A program made the position numbers and the translations under genes. A DNA stretch of 64,000 nucleotides from Blautia glucerasea (GTDB lineage: Bacteria > Bacillota > Clostridia > Lachnospirales > Lachnospiraceae), in contig NZ_JAAITU010000016.1 in assembly GCF_013304385.1 (NCBI RefSeq), positions 1 to 64,000 of the forward strand, read 5' to 3'. The notes beneath the pieces are model-generated. The model did no database searches. It was given only the letters and a program-made list of their open reading frames with translations, and was not told the DNA's origin. Each line of letters begins with the position of its first letter. Within the stretch, counting starts at the first letter, position 1. Shown here piece by piece: positions 26,066 through 35,418 of this stretch.

Positions 26066-29000
26066 ATGCATAAGTGGAATGTATTGAAAAAAACAGCACC
26101 GGTTTTCTTAAGCCTGGCAGTGGCAGCAACCAGCATGCCAACCACAATCCTGGCAGCAGATGCATTTGGTGATGGTACCGTTGTAGAAACAGAGGATGTT
26201 TCCGCAGAAGAAGTGTCAGAGGATGTTTTGGCAGAAGAAGCACCAACGGATGCCAGCGTAGAAGAGGTGCCGGAGGACACTGCAGATGTGCCTGAAGAGG
26301 TAACAGAGGATGCAGCTTCTGAGGAGGATTCATTATTTACATCTGAAGAAGAGACTGTAGAGACCGATACTTTAGAGGCAGAGGATGTTGCTGATAGAGG
26401 TGAGGTTCAGGTTGCCGGTTACACCTATCCATGGACAAAGGTTGCAGATGGCTCCACTGCTCCGACAGGATACAATAAGATTGGTGATTCAAACGTTTAC
26501 TATAAAGTAGATGAAAGCAACACTTATTTTTCATGGCGTTTTTATTATGGTAAGACAACTTTAAGTTATACAGATTTTTATAAAACAGGGCCATTTGACT
26601 CCACGGTTTATGATTCAGTAACTTCGGCAACAACGAAAAAGAATCAGCTTTTTGCAAATGCAGATGCAACTACACCTGATGAAAATGGATATAAGATCAA
26701 TGGTGTAAAAAATGTAAGTGTTAAGGTTGGGGATAAGGATTATGTAGAGGCAAAGATCCTTGAAGCAGCAGGGGAACTGCCCTCTGATGGTGTATATGCA
26801 AAAGCGGCAGGGATCGTATTGAATGAAAGTCCTTCAGATGAAGTGGTTCAGTATAAAGTCTTAAGCTCCAGCGGCTCATATGGAAAATGGCAGATAGCAG
26901 ATGCTGCGCAGACAAAGGTAACGGATGCAACAGCAACACTGGAAACCTCTTCACGCTGGGGAGATTATGTGATCAAGGTCAATGAGACAAGCACAAAGTA
27001 TCTCCGCAATTCCAGAGAAGGAGATTTTGCGGTAGCTGCCAACGTACAGGGTGTGATCCTGAAAACAAAGAGCGGCAAGACAGTAGGCCTTCGCCATTTG
27101 CAGGAAATCTGGGTACAGCCATATGAACTGGCATTTTCCAAAGATGCAGGTCTTCAGGGAGAAACGATTACAGAGATTACTTACATTATTCCAGAAGGAA
27201 GATATGTATACTCTTTTGCAAATGGAATCTATGTAAAGAAACAGGCTACAGATGCTATGAAACAGGCTGTAACAGCATCTTTTGAAAACAAGAATACTGT
27301 CAAAGTAACAGGCCTGGACAAATTTAAAAATCCAAAGGTTTCTGTTTACTATGTAACAGGTTCCGGAAGAAATTCCAAGACGACCTACATGGCAGAGGAA
27401 ACAGCAGTTACAATCGGTGAGGATGGATCTGCAGCAGTAACATTTGCAGATGAGAAGGTGGCACAGGCTGGCAAAGAGTACACCGTAAAGGTGACCAGTG
27501 ATGATTATGCTGACCTTACCACTACAGCCGTAAGGTCTGAATCAGATGAATGGAGCTATATGTATGTAGGCCTTACCTGGTCTGAGTATTGGGCAAACGA
27601 AGGCGTATACATGGCAGGAAGCACAGAGGCAAATGCTGAGACTGACGACAGGGATGAACATGACAAAGGTGCATTTGATACAGTTACAAGAGCTACTGTG
27701 AATCACGGACTTCAAAGAGGAAGCTTCCAGTGTACTACAGTTATTTATACAACAGACGGAAAAACATTCCCGGTTCAGAGCTGGAGCGCAGATGGCGGCA
27801 CTATGATCCTTACAGATGGAAGCACGGCTGCTTATAAAAGAGGCGTTATCACCGATGCTGAAGGTTCACATGTCCTGAAAGAGTATGATGTATATGGGCT
27901 GAAATATGTGCCTGTAAAAGTCAACAATGAGGATCTGGAAGCTTTTAAAGCAGCTTACGGAAGCAAGATCGTAGAGAATGGCGCAGCCATGAGCGGCGGC
28001 TACGGAGAACAGAAACTGAGTGCTTACACAGCAACTGCAACTGTTACTGAGAATACAAATGGTTTAAAGACAGCTGTATTACAGGAGAACGGAAGCTTTG
28101 CATTCAGTGCAAGAAACAATGCAGGTACAGAGTCCGGGCTTCAGGATCAGGCGTTAAAGACAGCGGATGGACTGGTCGTAACTGTAAAACCGGCAGATGG
28201 AAGCTACGGAGAATTTTTAAGAGTTGATCTTACCGGCAATTATGGTGATCTTGGTGCACATATGCAGGCAGTACGCTGGGATTACTATGGCACAGGTGAA
28301 ACGGTTCTCGCATCTTATGGAACAAAATTCGCAGCAGATAACTGGATGCACAAAACAAACGGAATCCAGCTTGGACTGACAAATTCTCTTCGCTGCCAGC
28401 TTCCGGAAGGAACAGACGGAACCGGAAAATGGGTGATTACCGTTTATGCACTTGGATATGCAGATACACAGGTTATTGTTAATGCAGCAGAGGAAAATAT
28501 AGTTAAGGCTATGGCCAATGCTACAGAAGAGGAAATTGCATCCGCAACATCTGCAGTAAATGCAGCAGAAGCATTGAAAGAAAGTGACTATACCGCAGAG
28601 TCCTGGGCTGCTATGCAGACAGAATTAGGCGAACTGAAAGATGCACTTAAAAAAGCAAAACCTAAGGCACCAGTATTAAATGAAGGGATCCAGCACTTAA
28701 ATGCAGCAATCGCAGCACTTGTAAAGGCACCTGTCCCTACTGCAGTGCCGGCACAGCCAACTGCCACACCAACGCCTTCTGCAGAACCAACCGTAACGCC
28801 AACACCTTCCGTAGAGCCAACAAAGACACCGGCACCGGAAGTGAAACCTTCTCTTACTGTTAAGAAAGCTGTACTTAACCTGAAGACCAGAAAGTCCGCA
28901 GCTATCGTACCGGTACTTACCGGAATCAGCGGAAATGTAACTTATAAATCAAGCAACAAAAAGGTTGCTGCTGTTAATTCCAAGGGTAAAGTTACAGCGA

Positions 29001-29296
29001 AGAAAACAGGTAAAGCTGTGATTACTGTGAAATGCGGAAATTACAAAACAAAGGTAGCTGTTTATGTAAATGAGAAGCTGAAGCTGAAGAAGTCTTCCGC
29101 AGTGATCAAGGTAAAAGGAAAAACTTCTATCAAAGCAACTACAAATATTTCCGGTAAGCTCACATATACTTCCAGCAATAAGAAGATCGCAACCGTTACA
29201 TCCAAGGGTGTTGTAAAGGGCGTAAAAAAAGGAAAAGCAACCATTACAGTAAAATGCAATGGTGTATCTAAGAAATTTAAGGTGACAGTAAAATAA
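26066..29296 (+). CDS. Giant surface protein with Tp47-like domains and Ig-like (Big_2) repeats
   Basis: 1076 residues with a signal peptide (cleavage near LAA, residue 32) and an acidic Glu/Val linker (to about 115). A large core matches the Treponema pallidum 47-kDa lipoprotein (Tp47): WSEYWANEGVY, then DKGAFDTVTRAT, VTENTNGLKTAVL and VRWDYYGTGET..ASYGTK. Next come a helical stretch, a Pro/Thr linker (about 890-925) and two Big_2 Ig-like domains (YKSSNKKVAAVNSKGKVTAK; YTSSNKKIATVTSKGVVKG). There is no sortase motif or membrane tail. Tp47 is best known as a penicillin-binding antigen; here its place between apbE and an FMN-domain protein suggests a redox or metal-binding surface role, which is inference. 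Confidence 0.87.
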   Translation: MHKWNVLKKTAPVFLSLAVAATSMPTTILAADAFGDGTVVETEDVSAEEVSEDVLAEEAPTDASVEEVPEDTADVPEEVTEDAASEEDSLFTSEEETVETDTLEAEDVADRGEVQVAGYTYPWTKVADGSTAPTGYNKIGDSNVYYKVDESNTYFSWRFYYGKTTLSYTDFYKTGPFDSTVYDSVTSATTKKNQLFANADATTPDENGYKINGVKNVSVKVGDKDYVEAKILEAAGELPSDGVYAKAAGIVLNESPSDEVVQYKVLSSSGSYGKWQIADAAQTKVTDATATLETSSRWGDYVIKVNETSTKYLRNSREGDFAVAANVQGVILKTKSGKTVGLRHLQEIWVQPYELAFSKDAGLQGETITEITYIIPEGRYVYSFANGIYVKKQATDAMKQAVTASFENKNTVKVTGLDKFKNPKVSVYYVTGSGRNSKTTYMAEETAVTIGEDGSAAVTFADEKVAQAGKEYTVKVTSDDYADLTTTAVRSESDEWSYMYVGLTWSEYWANEGVYMAGSTEANAETDDRDEHDKGAFDTVTRATVNHGLQRGSFQCTTVIYTTDGKTFPVQSWSADGGTMILTDGSTAAYKRGVITDAEGSHVLKEYDVYGLKYVPVKVNNEDLEAFKAAYGSKIVENGAAMSGGYGEQKLSAYTATATVTENTNGLKTAVLQENGSFAFSARNNAGTESGLQDQALKTADGLVVTVKPADGSYGEFLRVDLTGNYGDLGAHMQAVRWDYYGTGETVLASYGTKFAADNWMHKTNGIQLGLTNSLRCQLPEGTDGTGKWVITVYALGYADTQVIVNAAEENIVKAMANATEEEIASATSAVNAAEALKESDYTAESWAAMQTELGELKDALKKAKPKAPVLNEGIQHLNAAIAALVKAPVPTAVPAQPTATPTPSAEPTVTPTPSVEPTKTPAPEVKPSLTVKKAVLNLKTRKSAAIVPVLTGISGNVTYKSSNKKVAAVNSKGKVTAKKTGKAVITVKCGNYKTKVAVYVNEKLKLKKSSAVIKVKGKTSIKATTNISGKLTYTSSNKKIATVTSKGVVKGVKKGKATITVKCNGVSKKFKVTVK

Positions 29297-29297
29297 T

Positions 29298-30776
29298 ATG
29301 AGTAAAAAATACAGCCATTGGGGAAAGCTTGCACCAGCGGCGGTTGTAATAGCAGCCATTCTTGTATCCGGAAAGGGCGATGAAGTCCTTTCCGGGCAGG
29401 AAATTGCACAGACACAGATCGTGAAGGCTTCCCAGTTGGCAATCTGGAAAACGGAATCCGTTTCTGAAACGGAAAATACAAAGAGCCAGACAGGTACAAA
29501 AAGTCAGACAGGCACAAAAAGCCGGTCTGACAAAACAAGTAATAAGAGGAATAGTATTAAGAAGGCCAGTCATACAAGACCGGCCTCTTCCTCTTCCGGG
29601 GCAGCAGTTGGAGGCGGAATGGGAACTACCCATACGCCTACCACAGCAGTTCCGTCAGACGGTTATCGGGACGGTACCTATACAGGAAGCGGCACCGGCT
29701 TTGGAGGACAGATTTCCGTACAGGTTATAGTTGCAGGAGGAAAGATCACAGCTGTGAATATTGTAAGTGCATCCGGAGAGACAGGAAGCTATCTTTCCAA
29801 AGCGCAGGGCGTGATCAGTAAGATTCTTTCTGCTCAGAATCCAAATGTGGATGCAGTAAGCGGAGCCACTTATTCTTCCAACGGGATCATTTCTGCTGTT
29901 CAGAATGCCCTTTCCAAAGCAGGGAAAAGCAGCTCCAGTACAGATGATGCCGCACAGGAAGAAGAACATCTAAGTGAAAAGGAAATGAAAAAGAATCTGT
30001 CACAGATGCTGTCCGGGCTTGATGAGGGAGCATCAGACGGTTATGAAGACGGAACATATCAGGGAAGCTCTCAGGGCTTTAACGGGATCGTTACGGTAAC
30101 GGTTACTATTGCAGATGGCAGGATCACCCAGATCACTTCCAGTCACAAGGATACCCCAAGATTCTTCCAGAAGGCATGGGAGGGTATCCAGCCCAAGATC
30201 CTGGCAAATCAGTCTCTGGAGGGAGTGGATGCAGTAAGCGGAGCCACCTATTCTTCCGCCGGAATCATGGGCGCAATAAACGAAGCTCTTAGTAAAGCAA
30301 GGAAAAGCGTGGAGATTCCCTCACAGCCGATAACAGTACCGGAGGACGTTCCACTTACCCAGCCGGATCAGGATGATCCGGAACCCACAGCTGTACCAGC
30401 GCCTACAGCCACACCAATACCGTCAGAAACACCGATGCCAACGCCTGCCCCGGAGCCAGAAAATCCGGAGGTTACACCAGGAGCGGAAACTACGCCTACA
30501 CCTTCTGTTCTCTATAAGGATGGTACCTATACAGGACAGTCCTATGGATACAGCGGTATTGTCACAGTAACGGTAACGGTTTCTGGAGGCAGGATCACAG
30601 CTATAAACCAGACTAACAGTGATTCCATAGAATATTTTGGTGATGCATGGGAAAGCATTTACCCACAGATCCTGGCAAAACAGGAAGCGGAAGGAATCGA
30701 TACAGTCAGTGGGGCAACTTTTTCATCAGAAGGTATTCTGGATGCTGTTAAGACAGCTCTTGTCCAGGCAAAATAA
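29298..30776 (+). CDS. Exported protein with three FMN-binding domains
   Basis: 492 residues starting one base after the previous stop, so co-translated. After an N-terminal hydrophobic segment and a Lys/Thr/Ser linker come three FMN_bind domains, each opening with DGTY and closing with the flavinylation motif: VDAVSGATYSS (about residue 188), VDAVSGATYSS (about 314) and IDTVSGATFSS (about 471). A Pro/Thr linker separates the second and third. Each SGAT is the known target for covalent FMN by ApbE, encoded three genes upstream. It probably acts as a three-flavin extracellular electron wire. Confidence 0.92.
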   Translation: MSKKYSHWGKLAPAAVVIAAILVSGKGDEVLSGQEIAQTQIVKASQLAIWKTESVSETENTKSQTGTKSQTGTKSRSDKTSNKRNSIKKASHTRPASSSSGAAVGGGMGTTHTPTTAVPSDGYRDGTYTGSGTGFGGQISVQVIVAGGKITAVNIVSASGETGSYLSKAQGVISKILSAQNPNVDAVSGATYSSNGIISAVQNALSKAGKSSSSTDDAAQEEEHLSEKEMKKNLSQMLSGLDEGASDGYEDGTYQGSSQGFNGIVTVTVTIADGRITQITSSHKDTPRFFQKAWEGIQPKILANQSLEGVDAVSGATYSSAGIMGAINEALSKARKSVEIPSQPITVPEDVPLTQPDQDDPEPTAVPAPTATPIPSETPMPTPAPEPENPEVTPGAETTPTPSVLYKDGTYTGQSYGYSGIVTVTVTVSGGRITAINQTNSDSIEYFGDAWESIYPQILAKQEAEGIDTVSGATFSSEGILDAVKTALVQAK

Positions 30777-30897
30777 AATAAAGAGGACTTTTGCCCCTCC
30801 CAACATCTTTTTATAACTGTTTTTTCACCTTGATTATTCGGACAAAAGTATTTACAATTAATTCGGATATACTTTTGGGGGAAAAGGAGTTGTTACA
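30777..30897 (+). other. Short gap with possible promoter
   Basis: 121 bp; A/T-rich with TTCGGA repeats and no clear terminator. It ends in AAAAGGAG, the ribosome site of the next gene. Confidence 0.45.
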
Positions 30898-31818
30898 ATG
30901 AGAGTCACTGTAAACATGAAGAAGACAGCAATGTGGCTTCTGGCGACAGCGTCTGTGTGGTTTTTTGCAGGTCTGCCATTGCAGGCGCAGGCACAGATCC
31001 AGGAAGGAACTGTTCAGAATGAGGCGGATACAGCAGCACCGGTCTTAGTTCAGAAAAAACAAGGCTTGGTTCGGGAAGGCAGGAATTACTGTTATTATGT
31101 AAAAGGCCAGAAGGTACGCCGGGTATGGAAGAAGATCCGTGGTCGGAAATATTACTTTGGAAATAATGGCAATGCAGCAACCGGATCTGTACAGATCAAG
31201 GGTACCTACTATATTTTCAACGAAAAGGGTCAGCTTCTGGCACCAAGGCGTAATGCCATTATGAAGGTAAAGAACGCATACTATTATGTAAAGCCTTCAG
31301 GAACCCCTGTTACCGGATGGAATGTGGTAAAGGGAAAACTGTATTATTCCTACAGGAATGGTAAATGTGCAGCCGGCAGGAAGGTTGGGGAGATCCGTTT
31401 CACCAGGAACGGATATGCCAGGGATGATATTAATACCAGGCTGAAGATCAAATGTATGGAAGTAATTAATAAAGTGACTACGCCTTCTGCTTCAACCAAT
31501 ACAAAGCTAAGGCAGTGTTGGTATTACCTGAATACGATCCGTTTCCAGTCAAATAAATTTCCTATTACCAGTCAGAAGAACTGGCCAAAATACTGTGCCT
31601 ACGACCTTCTGGATACCATGTGCGGCAACTGCTACGGGTTCGCTAATGCATTTGCAGCACTTGCAAAGGAACTGGGATACAAGCCTTATGTGATTGAGCT
31701 GCCTATGACTCATTGTTGGGTTCTGATCAATGGCGGATACTGGGATAACATGGGAAATAAAATGGGTGTACCTAATTCCCCTAACCGATATAATTCCGAT
31801 CAGATTTATAAATTCTAA
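30898..31818 (+). CDS. Exported transglutaminase-like protein with wall-binding repeats
   Basis: 306 residues; AAAAGGAG lies seven bases ahead of ATG 30898. It has a signal peptide (to about residue 32, LQAQA), then Tyr/Gly/Lys repeats like glucan- or choline-binding modules (GRKYYFGNNGNAATGSV; GTYYIFNEKGQLL). The C-terminal domain has a transglutaminase-like triad: Cys in GNCYGFANAFAALAKELGY, His in MTHCWVLI, Asp in YWDNMG. It may crosslink or cut surface proteins; its position after the FMN proteins suggests it acts on, or with, them. Confidence 0.82.
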   Translation: MRVTVNMKKTAMWLLATASVWFFAGLPLQAQAQIQEGTVQNEADTAAPVLVQKKQGLVREGRNYCYYVKGQKVRRVWKKIRGRKYYFGNNGNAATGSVQIKGTYYIFNEKGQLLAPRRNAIMKVKNAYYYVKPSGTPVTGWNVVKGKLYYSYRNGKCAAGRKVGEIRFTRNGYARDDINTRLKIKCMEVINKVTTPSASTNTKLRQCWYYLNTIRFQSNKFPITSQKNWPKYCAYDLLDTMCGNCYGFANAFAALAKELGYKPYVIELPMTHCWVLINGGYWDNMGNKMGVPNSPNRYNSDQIYKF

Positions 31819-31822
31819 AGAA

Positions 31823-31870
31823 AAATGGCACTAATTGAGAAAAATAACTCAATTGGTGCCATTTCCTTTT
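31823..31870 (+). terminator. Terminator after the surface-protein operon
   Basis: AAATGGCACTAATTGAG and CTCAATTGGTGCCATTT pair over 17 bases with one mismatch; a short T run follows. Confidence 0.8.
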
Positions 31871-31897
31871 GGAGAGAAAAGCAGTAGAATAATTGGA

Positions 31898-31913
31898 GTT
31901 AGATGATACTAAC
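31898..31913 (+). promoter_or_regulatory. Operator candidate, RTTAG-N6-CTAAY site 2
   Basis: GTTAGATGATACTAAC, a perfect 5-6-5 inverted repeat. It lies eight bases after a TAGAAT (31885-31890) that could be a -10, although the -35 is weak. An ATG at 31903 falls inside the site and is therefore an unlikely start. Confidence 0.75.
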
Positions 31914-31956
31914 AAAAAAGGAGGAAGGAGATTCCCAAAGGGAAGAAAAAGAAGTT

Positions 31957-32655
31957 ATGTTTTTGGAAATACATAATCTGAAAAAAAGCTATGGAGATGG
32001 AGAGAGCAGGACAGAGGTTCTTCGCGGAATTGATTTTTCTGTTGCAAAAGGGGAAATCTGTGTGTTGCTTGGGCCATCCGGATCAGGAAAGTCAACACTG
32101 TTGAATATCATCGGTGGAATCGATGATGCAGATGAGGGGTATATTTCTATTGAAGGCGAAAAGACTGCAGATATGAATGAAAAGACCCTTACAAAATACA
32201 GAAGAAAGCATCTGGGTTATGTGTTTCAGATGTACAATCTGATCCCGAACCTGAATGTAAAGGAAAATGTGGAGGTAGGGGCCTACTTAAGCGATAAGGC
32301 ATTGGATATAGATGATCTTCTGAAAACACTGGGGCTTTATGAACACAGACACAAGCTGCCAAATCAGCTTTCCGGTGGACAGCAGCAAAGGACTGCTATT
32401 GGAAGAGCTATTGTAAAAAATCCGGATATCCTGCTTTGTGACGAGCCCACCGGTGCCTTGGATTATAATACATCCAAGGAGATCCTGAAGCTGATCCAGG
32501 AGGTGAACCGTAAATATGGCAATACAGTGATCATGGTAACACATAATGATGCCATTAAGAATATGGCAGACCGTGTGATCAAGCTGAGGGATGGTCAGAT
32601 CCGGAAAAACTATGTGAATGAAACCAAGATCTCGGCGGAAGATCTTGACTGGTAA
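31957..32655 (+). CDS. ABC transporter ATP-binding protein (MacB/LolD type)
   Basis: 232 residues from ATG 31957; the reading frame is open further up to 31903 but that ATG lies in the operator. Motifs are complete: Walker A GPSGSGKST, signature LSGGQQQR, Walker B ILLCDEPTGALD, His in VTHND. The permease gene follows nine bases later. The family moves lipoproteins, peptides or signals out of the membrane rather than importing nutrients; the operator suggests metal control. Confidence 0.9.
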   Translation: MFLEIHNLKKSYGDGESRTEVLRGIDFSVAKGEICVLLGPSGSGKSTLLNIIGGIDDADEGYISIEGEKTADMNEKTLTKYRRKHLGYVFQMYNLIPNLNVKENVEVGAYLSDKALDIDDLLKTLGLYEHRHKLPNQLSGGQQQRTAIGRAIVKNPDILLCDEPTGALDYNTSKEILKLIQEVNRKYGNTVIMVTHNDAIKNMADRVIKLRDGQIRKNYVNETKISAEDLDW

Positions 32656-32664
32656 GGCGGTGAA

Positions 32665-35022
32665 ATGATGAAAAATCCATTATTGAAACGTCTTCCAAAA
32701 GAATTAAAGACAGATCTGGGGAAATACCTGGTGATCTTTCTTTTTATGACACTGACCATTGGCTTTGTATCAGGATTTCTGGTGGCTGGATCCAGCATGT
32801 CAGCTGCCTACGATGAAAGCTTTGAAAAATATAATATAGAAGATGGTAATTTTACACTGTCTTCAAAGGCTTCGCAGGCACAACTGGAAAGGCTGGAAAA
32901 GGAAGGAGTCAGGATTGAAGAAAACTTCTTTGTGGAAGAAGATGCAGACGCAGATTCTGACGGGAAGACAGACGGAACCATGAGAATTTACAAGAACCGG
33001 ACAGGCATGAATCTGATCTGTGTGATGAAAGGAGAGCTTCCAGAGGCAGAGGATGAGATCGCCATTGACCGTATGTATGCGGATAATAACCATTTGTCTG
33101 TTGGGGATTCCATGAAGATCGCTGATAAGGATATGAAGATCACAGGGCTGGTGGCCTTGTCCGATTACAGCTGTCTTTTTTCTGATAACAGCGATATGAT
33201 GTTTGACGCTGTAAAGTTCGGGGTTGCTATTATGACAGATCCCGGTTTTGACAGTCTGGGAACTGCTCATCTCAGCTACCGGTATTCCTGGCAGTATGAT
33301 AAGGCTCCAAAGAACGAAACAGAAGAAAAAAATATGTCTGAGGATTTTATGAAGGTCCTTGCCAGAAATGTTTCTCTTACAGACTATATCCCACAGTATT
33401 CCAATCAGGCGATCCATTTTGCAGGGGATGATATTGGGGGGGACCAGACCATGATGGAGGTTCTTCTGTATATCCTGATCGTGATCATGGCCTTTGTATT
33501 TGCTGTCACTACTAATAATACGATCACAAAAGAGGCTTCTGTGATCGGTACTTTAAGAGCTTCAGGATATACCAGAGGAGAACTGCTGAGGCACTATATT
33601 GCACTGCCTATTCTTGTAACACTGGCAGCTGCTGTGATCGGAAATATATTAGGCTATACTTATTTAAAAGATATCTGTGCAGATATGTATTACGGAAGCT
33701 ACAGCCTTCCTACTTATGTGACACGGTGGAATGGAAAGGCATTTGTGCTTACTACAGTAGTGCCTATTGTGCTGATGCTGGTGATCAATATTATGCTGAT
33801 CTACCGAAAGCTGACTCTCTCCCCGCTTAAATTTCTCCGCAGGGATTTAAGCAGATCCAAAAAGAAAAAGGCAGTACGCCTGCCGGCATTCAGTTTTATG
33901 AACCGGTTTCGTATCCGCATTATCTTACAGAATAAATCAGGCTATATTACCTTATTTATTGGAATTCTGTTTGCCAATATCCTGCTTCTGTTTGGTATGA
34001 TGATGACTCCGCTTCTGTCAAATTATCAGAAGAAGATCATGGATAACATGATCGCAAAGTATCAGTACATGTTAAATGTACCGGAGGACGAAGAGGATGA
34101 AGAAGCGGACGCAGATTCAGAAGAAAATAAGCTTACATTGATGGGAATCCTGGAGAAAATGCTTATACCGTCTCTTGATACGAAGACAGAAGGAGCTGAG
34201 AAATTCTGTGCTTATTCCTTGAAAAACATGCCGAAGAATCGTGATGGAGAGAGCATTACCGTATACGGTATCCAGGACGACAGCCAGTATGTAGACCTTG
34301 ATTTTAAGGATGAAGGGGTATATCTGTCTGACGGATTGGCTGAAAAATACAATATCCATATCGGGGATGAATTAACATTAAAAGAGCCTTATGCAGACGA
34401 TACTTATACATTTCAGGTGGCAGGAACCTATGATTATCCGGCTGCTCTGGCAGTGTTCATGCCTATCCAGGAGTACAGGAATACCTTTGACAAGGCAGAG
34501 GATTATTTTAACGGATACTTCTCAAATGAAGAAATTAAAGATATTGATGAACAGTATATTGCCACAACCATTACAGAGGATGATCTGACTAAGGTATCCA
34601 GACAGCTGACTGTGTCCATGGGAAGCATGTTTTACCTGGTCAATATGTTTGCAATTATACTTTTTGCAATCCTGATCTATCTGTTGACAAAACTGATCAT
34701 AGAGAAAAACAGTGCATCCATATCCATGGTAAAGATCCTGGGTTATGAGAATAAAGAGATCATAAGTCTGTATCTTACATCAACTACCTGGGTGGTCATA
34801 TTTTCCATAATTCTCAGTCTGGCAGCTGCTTCCTGGATCATGACTGCCATTTATAAGGTGATCATGATGGATTTCAGTGGGTGGCTGACATTGTATCTGG
34901 ATCCTGTGATCTATCCGGAAATGGTAGCAATGGGGCTTGGTGTTTATGGTTTTGTGGCTGCAATGCAGTATAGGAAAATTAAGAAGATCCCAATGGATCA
35001 GGCATTAAAGAATGTGGAATAA
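32665..35022 (+). CDS. ABC transporter permease (FtsX/MacB type)
   Basis: 785 residues. It has an N-terminal helix, a large outer domain, three helices near residues 265-380 with the FtsX-type sequence ITKEASVIGTLRASGYTRGE, then a second half with an outer domain and three further helices (IIEKNSASISMVKILGYENKE). This is the two-repeat FtsX layout. It contains Asp/Glu-rich patches (EDEEDEEADADSEE), which could bind cations. It forms a transporter with the ATPase encoded just upstream; the cargo is unknown. Confidence 0.9.
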   Translation: MMKNPLLKRLPKELKTDLGKYLVIFLFMTLTIGFVSGFLVAGSSMSAAYDESFEKYNIEDGNFTLSSKASQAQLERLEKEGVRIEENFFVEEDADADSDGKTDGTMRIYKNRTGMNLICVMKGELPEAEDEIAIDRMYADNNHLSVGDSMKIADKDMKITGLVALSDYSCLFSDNSDMMFDAVKFGVAIMTDPGFDSLGTAHLSYRYSWQYDKAPKNETEEKNMSEDFMKVLARNVSLTDYIPQYSNQAIHFAGDDIGGDQTMMEVLLYILIVIMAFVFAVTTNNTITKEASVIGTLRASGYTRGELLRHYIALPILVTLAAAVIGNILGYTYLKDICADMYYGSYSLPTYVTRWNGKAFVLTTVVPIVLMLVINIMLIYRKLTLSPLKFLRRDLSRSKKKKAVRLPAFSFMNRFRIRIILQNKSGYITLFIGILFANILLLFGMMMTPLLSNYQKKIMDNMIAKYQYMLNVPEDEEDEEADADSEENKLTLMGILEKMLIPSLDTKTEGAEKFCAYSLKNMPKNRDGESITVYGIQDDSQYVDLDFKDEGVYLSDGLAEKYNIHIGDELTLKEPYADDTYTFQVAGTYDYPAALAVFMPIQEYRNTFDKAEDYFNGYFSNEEIKDIDEQYIATTITEDDLTKVSRQLTVSMGSMFYLVNMFAIILFAILIYLLTKLIIEKNSASISMVKILGYENKEIISLYLTSTTWVVIFSIILSLAAASWIMTAIYKVIMMDFSGWLTLYLDPVIYPEMVAMGLGVYGFVAAMQYRKIKKIPMDQALKNVE

Positions 35023-35046
35023 ATTAAACAGAAAAGAGAAAAGAAT

Positions 35047-35307
35047 ATGATACAGATTACTATTAAAATCGACGGTATGCAGTGTGGGATGTGTGAGTCC
35101 CATGTCAATGATTCTATCCGCAGGGCTTTTCCTGTGAAAAAGGTTACATCCTCTCACACAAAAGGAGAAACTGTGATCCTTACAGAAGAGGATATTCCGG
35201 AAGACAGACTGCAGGCTGTGATCAAAGAAACTGGCTATGAGTATAAGGGGATGGAAAAGGCTCATTATGAGAAGAAAGGGTTCTTTTCAAGATTACGGAA
35301 GAAATAA
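35047..35307 (+). CDS. Heavy-metal-associated (HMA) domain protein
   Basis: 86 residues with the ferredoxin-like HMA fold and the metal-binding MQCGMCESHV (CxxC, residues 13-16). It ends in a basic tail (FFSRLRKK). Proteins like this carry Cu(I) or other soft metals to P-type ATPases. It starts 24 bp after the permease gene, so it is probably the third gene of that operon. The ribosome site is weak. Confidence 0.85.
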   Translation: MIQITIKIDGMQCGMCESHVNDSIRRAFPVKKVTSSHTKGETVILTEEDIPEDRLQAVIKETGYEYKGMEKAHYEKKGFFSRLRKK

Positions 35308-35418
35308 AAATGAGAGTGAAAGAAATAAGCCTTTGTTTGGCTTGACAGGAAAGGGGGAATAGTGTTACCTTTATCCCGTTGAATGAATTAAATACGGAAG
35401 CTGACGAGGTGTAAAAAA

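Noticed and set aside
31903-31956. Upstream ATG as start of the ABC ATPase
   Set aside because: The ATG falls inside a perfect operator-like palindrome and would add residues not seen in the family.
35308-35418. Purine riboswitch before purC
   Set aside because: The 111-bp leader shows no aptamer-like paired arms or conserved purine-box bases.
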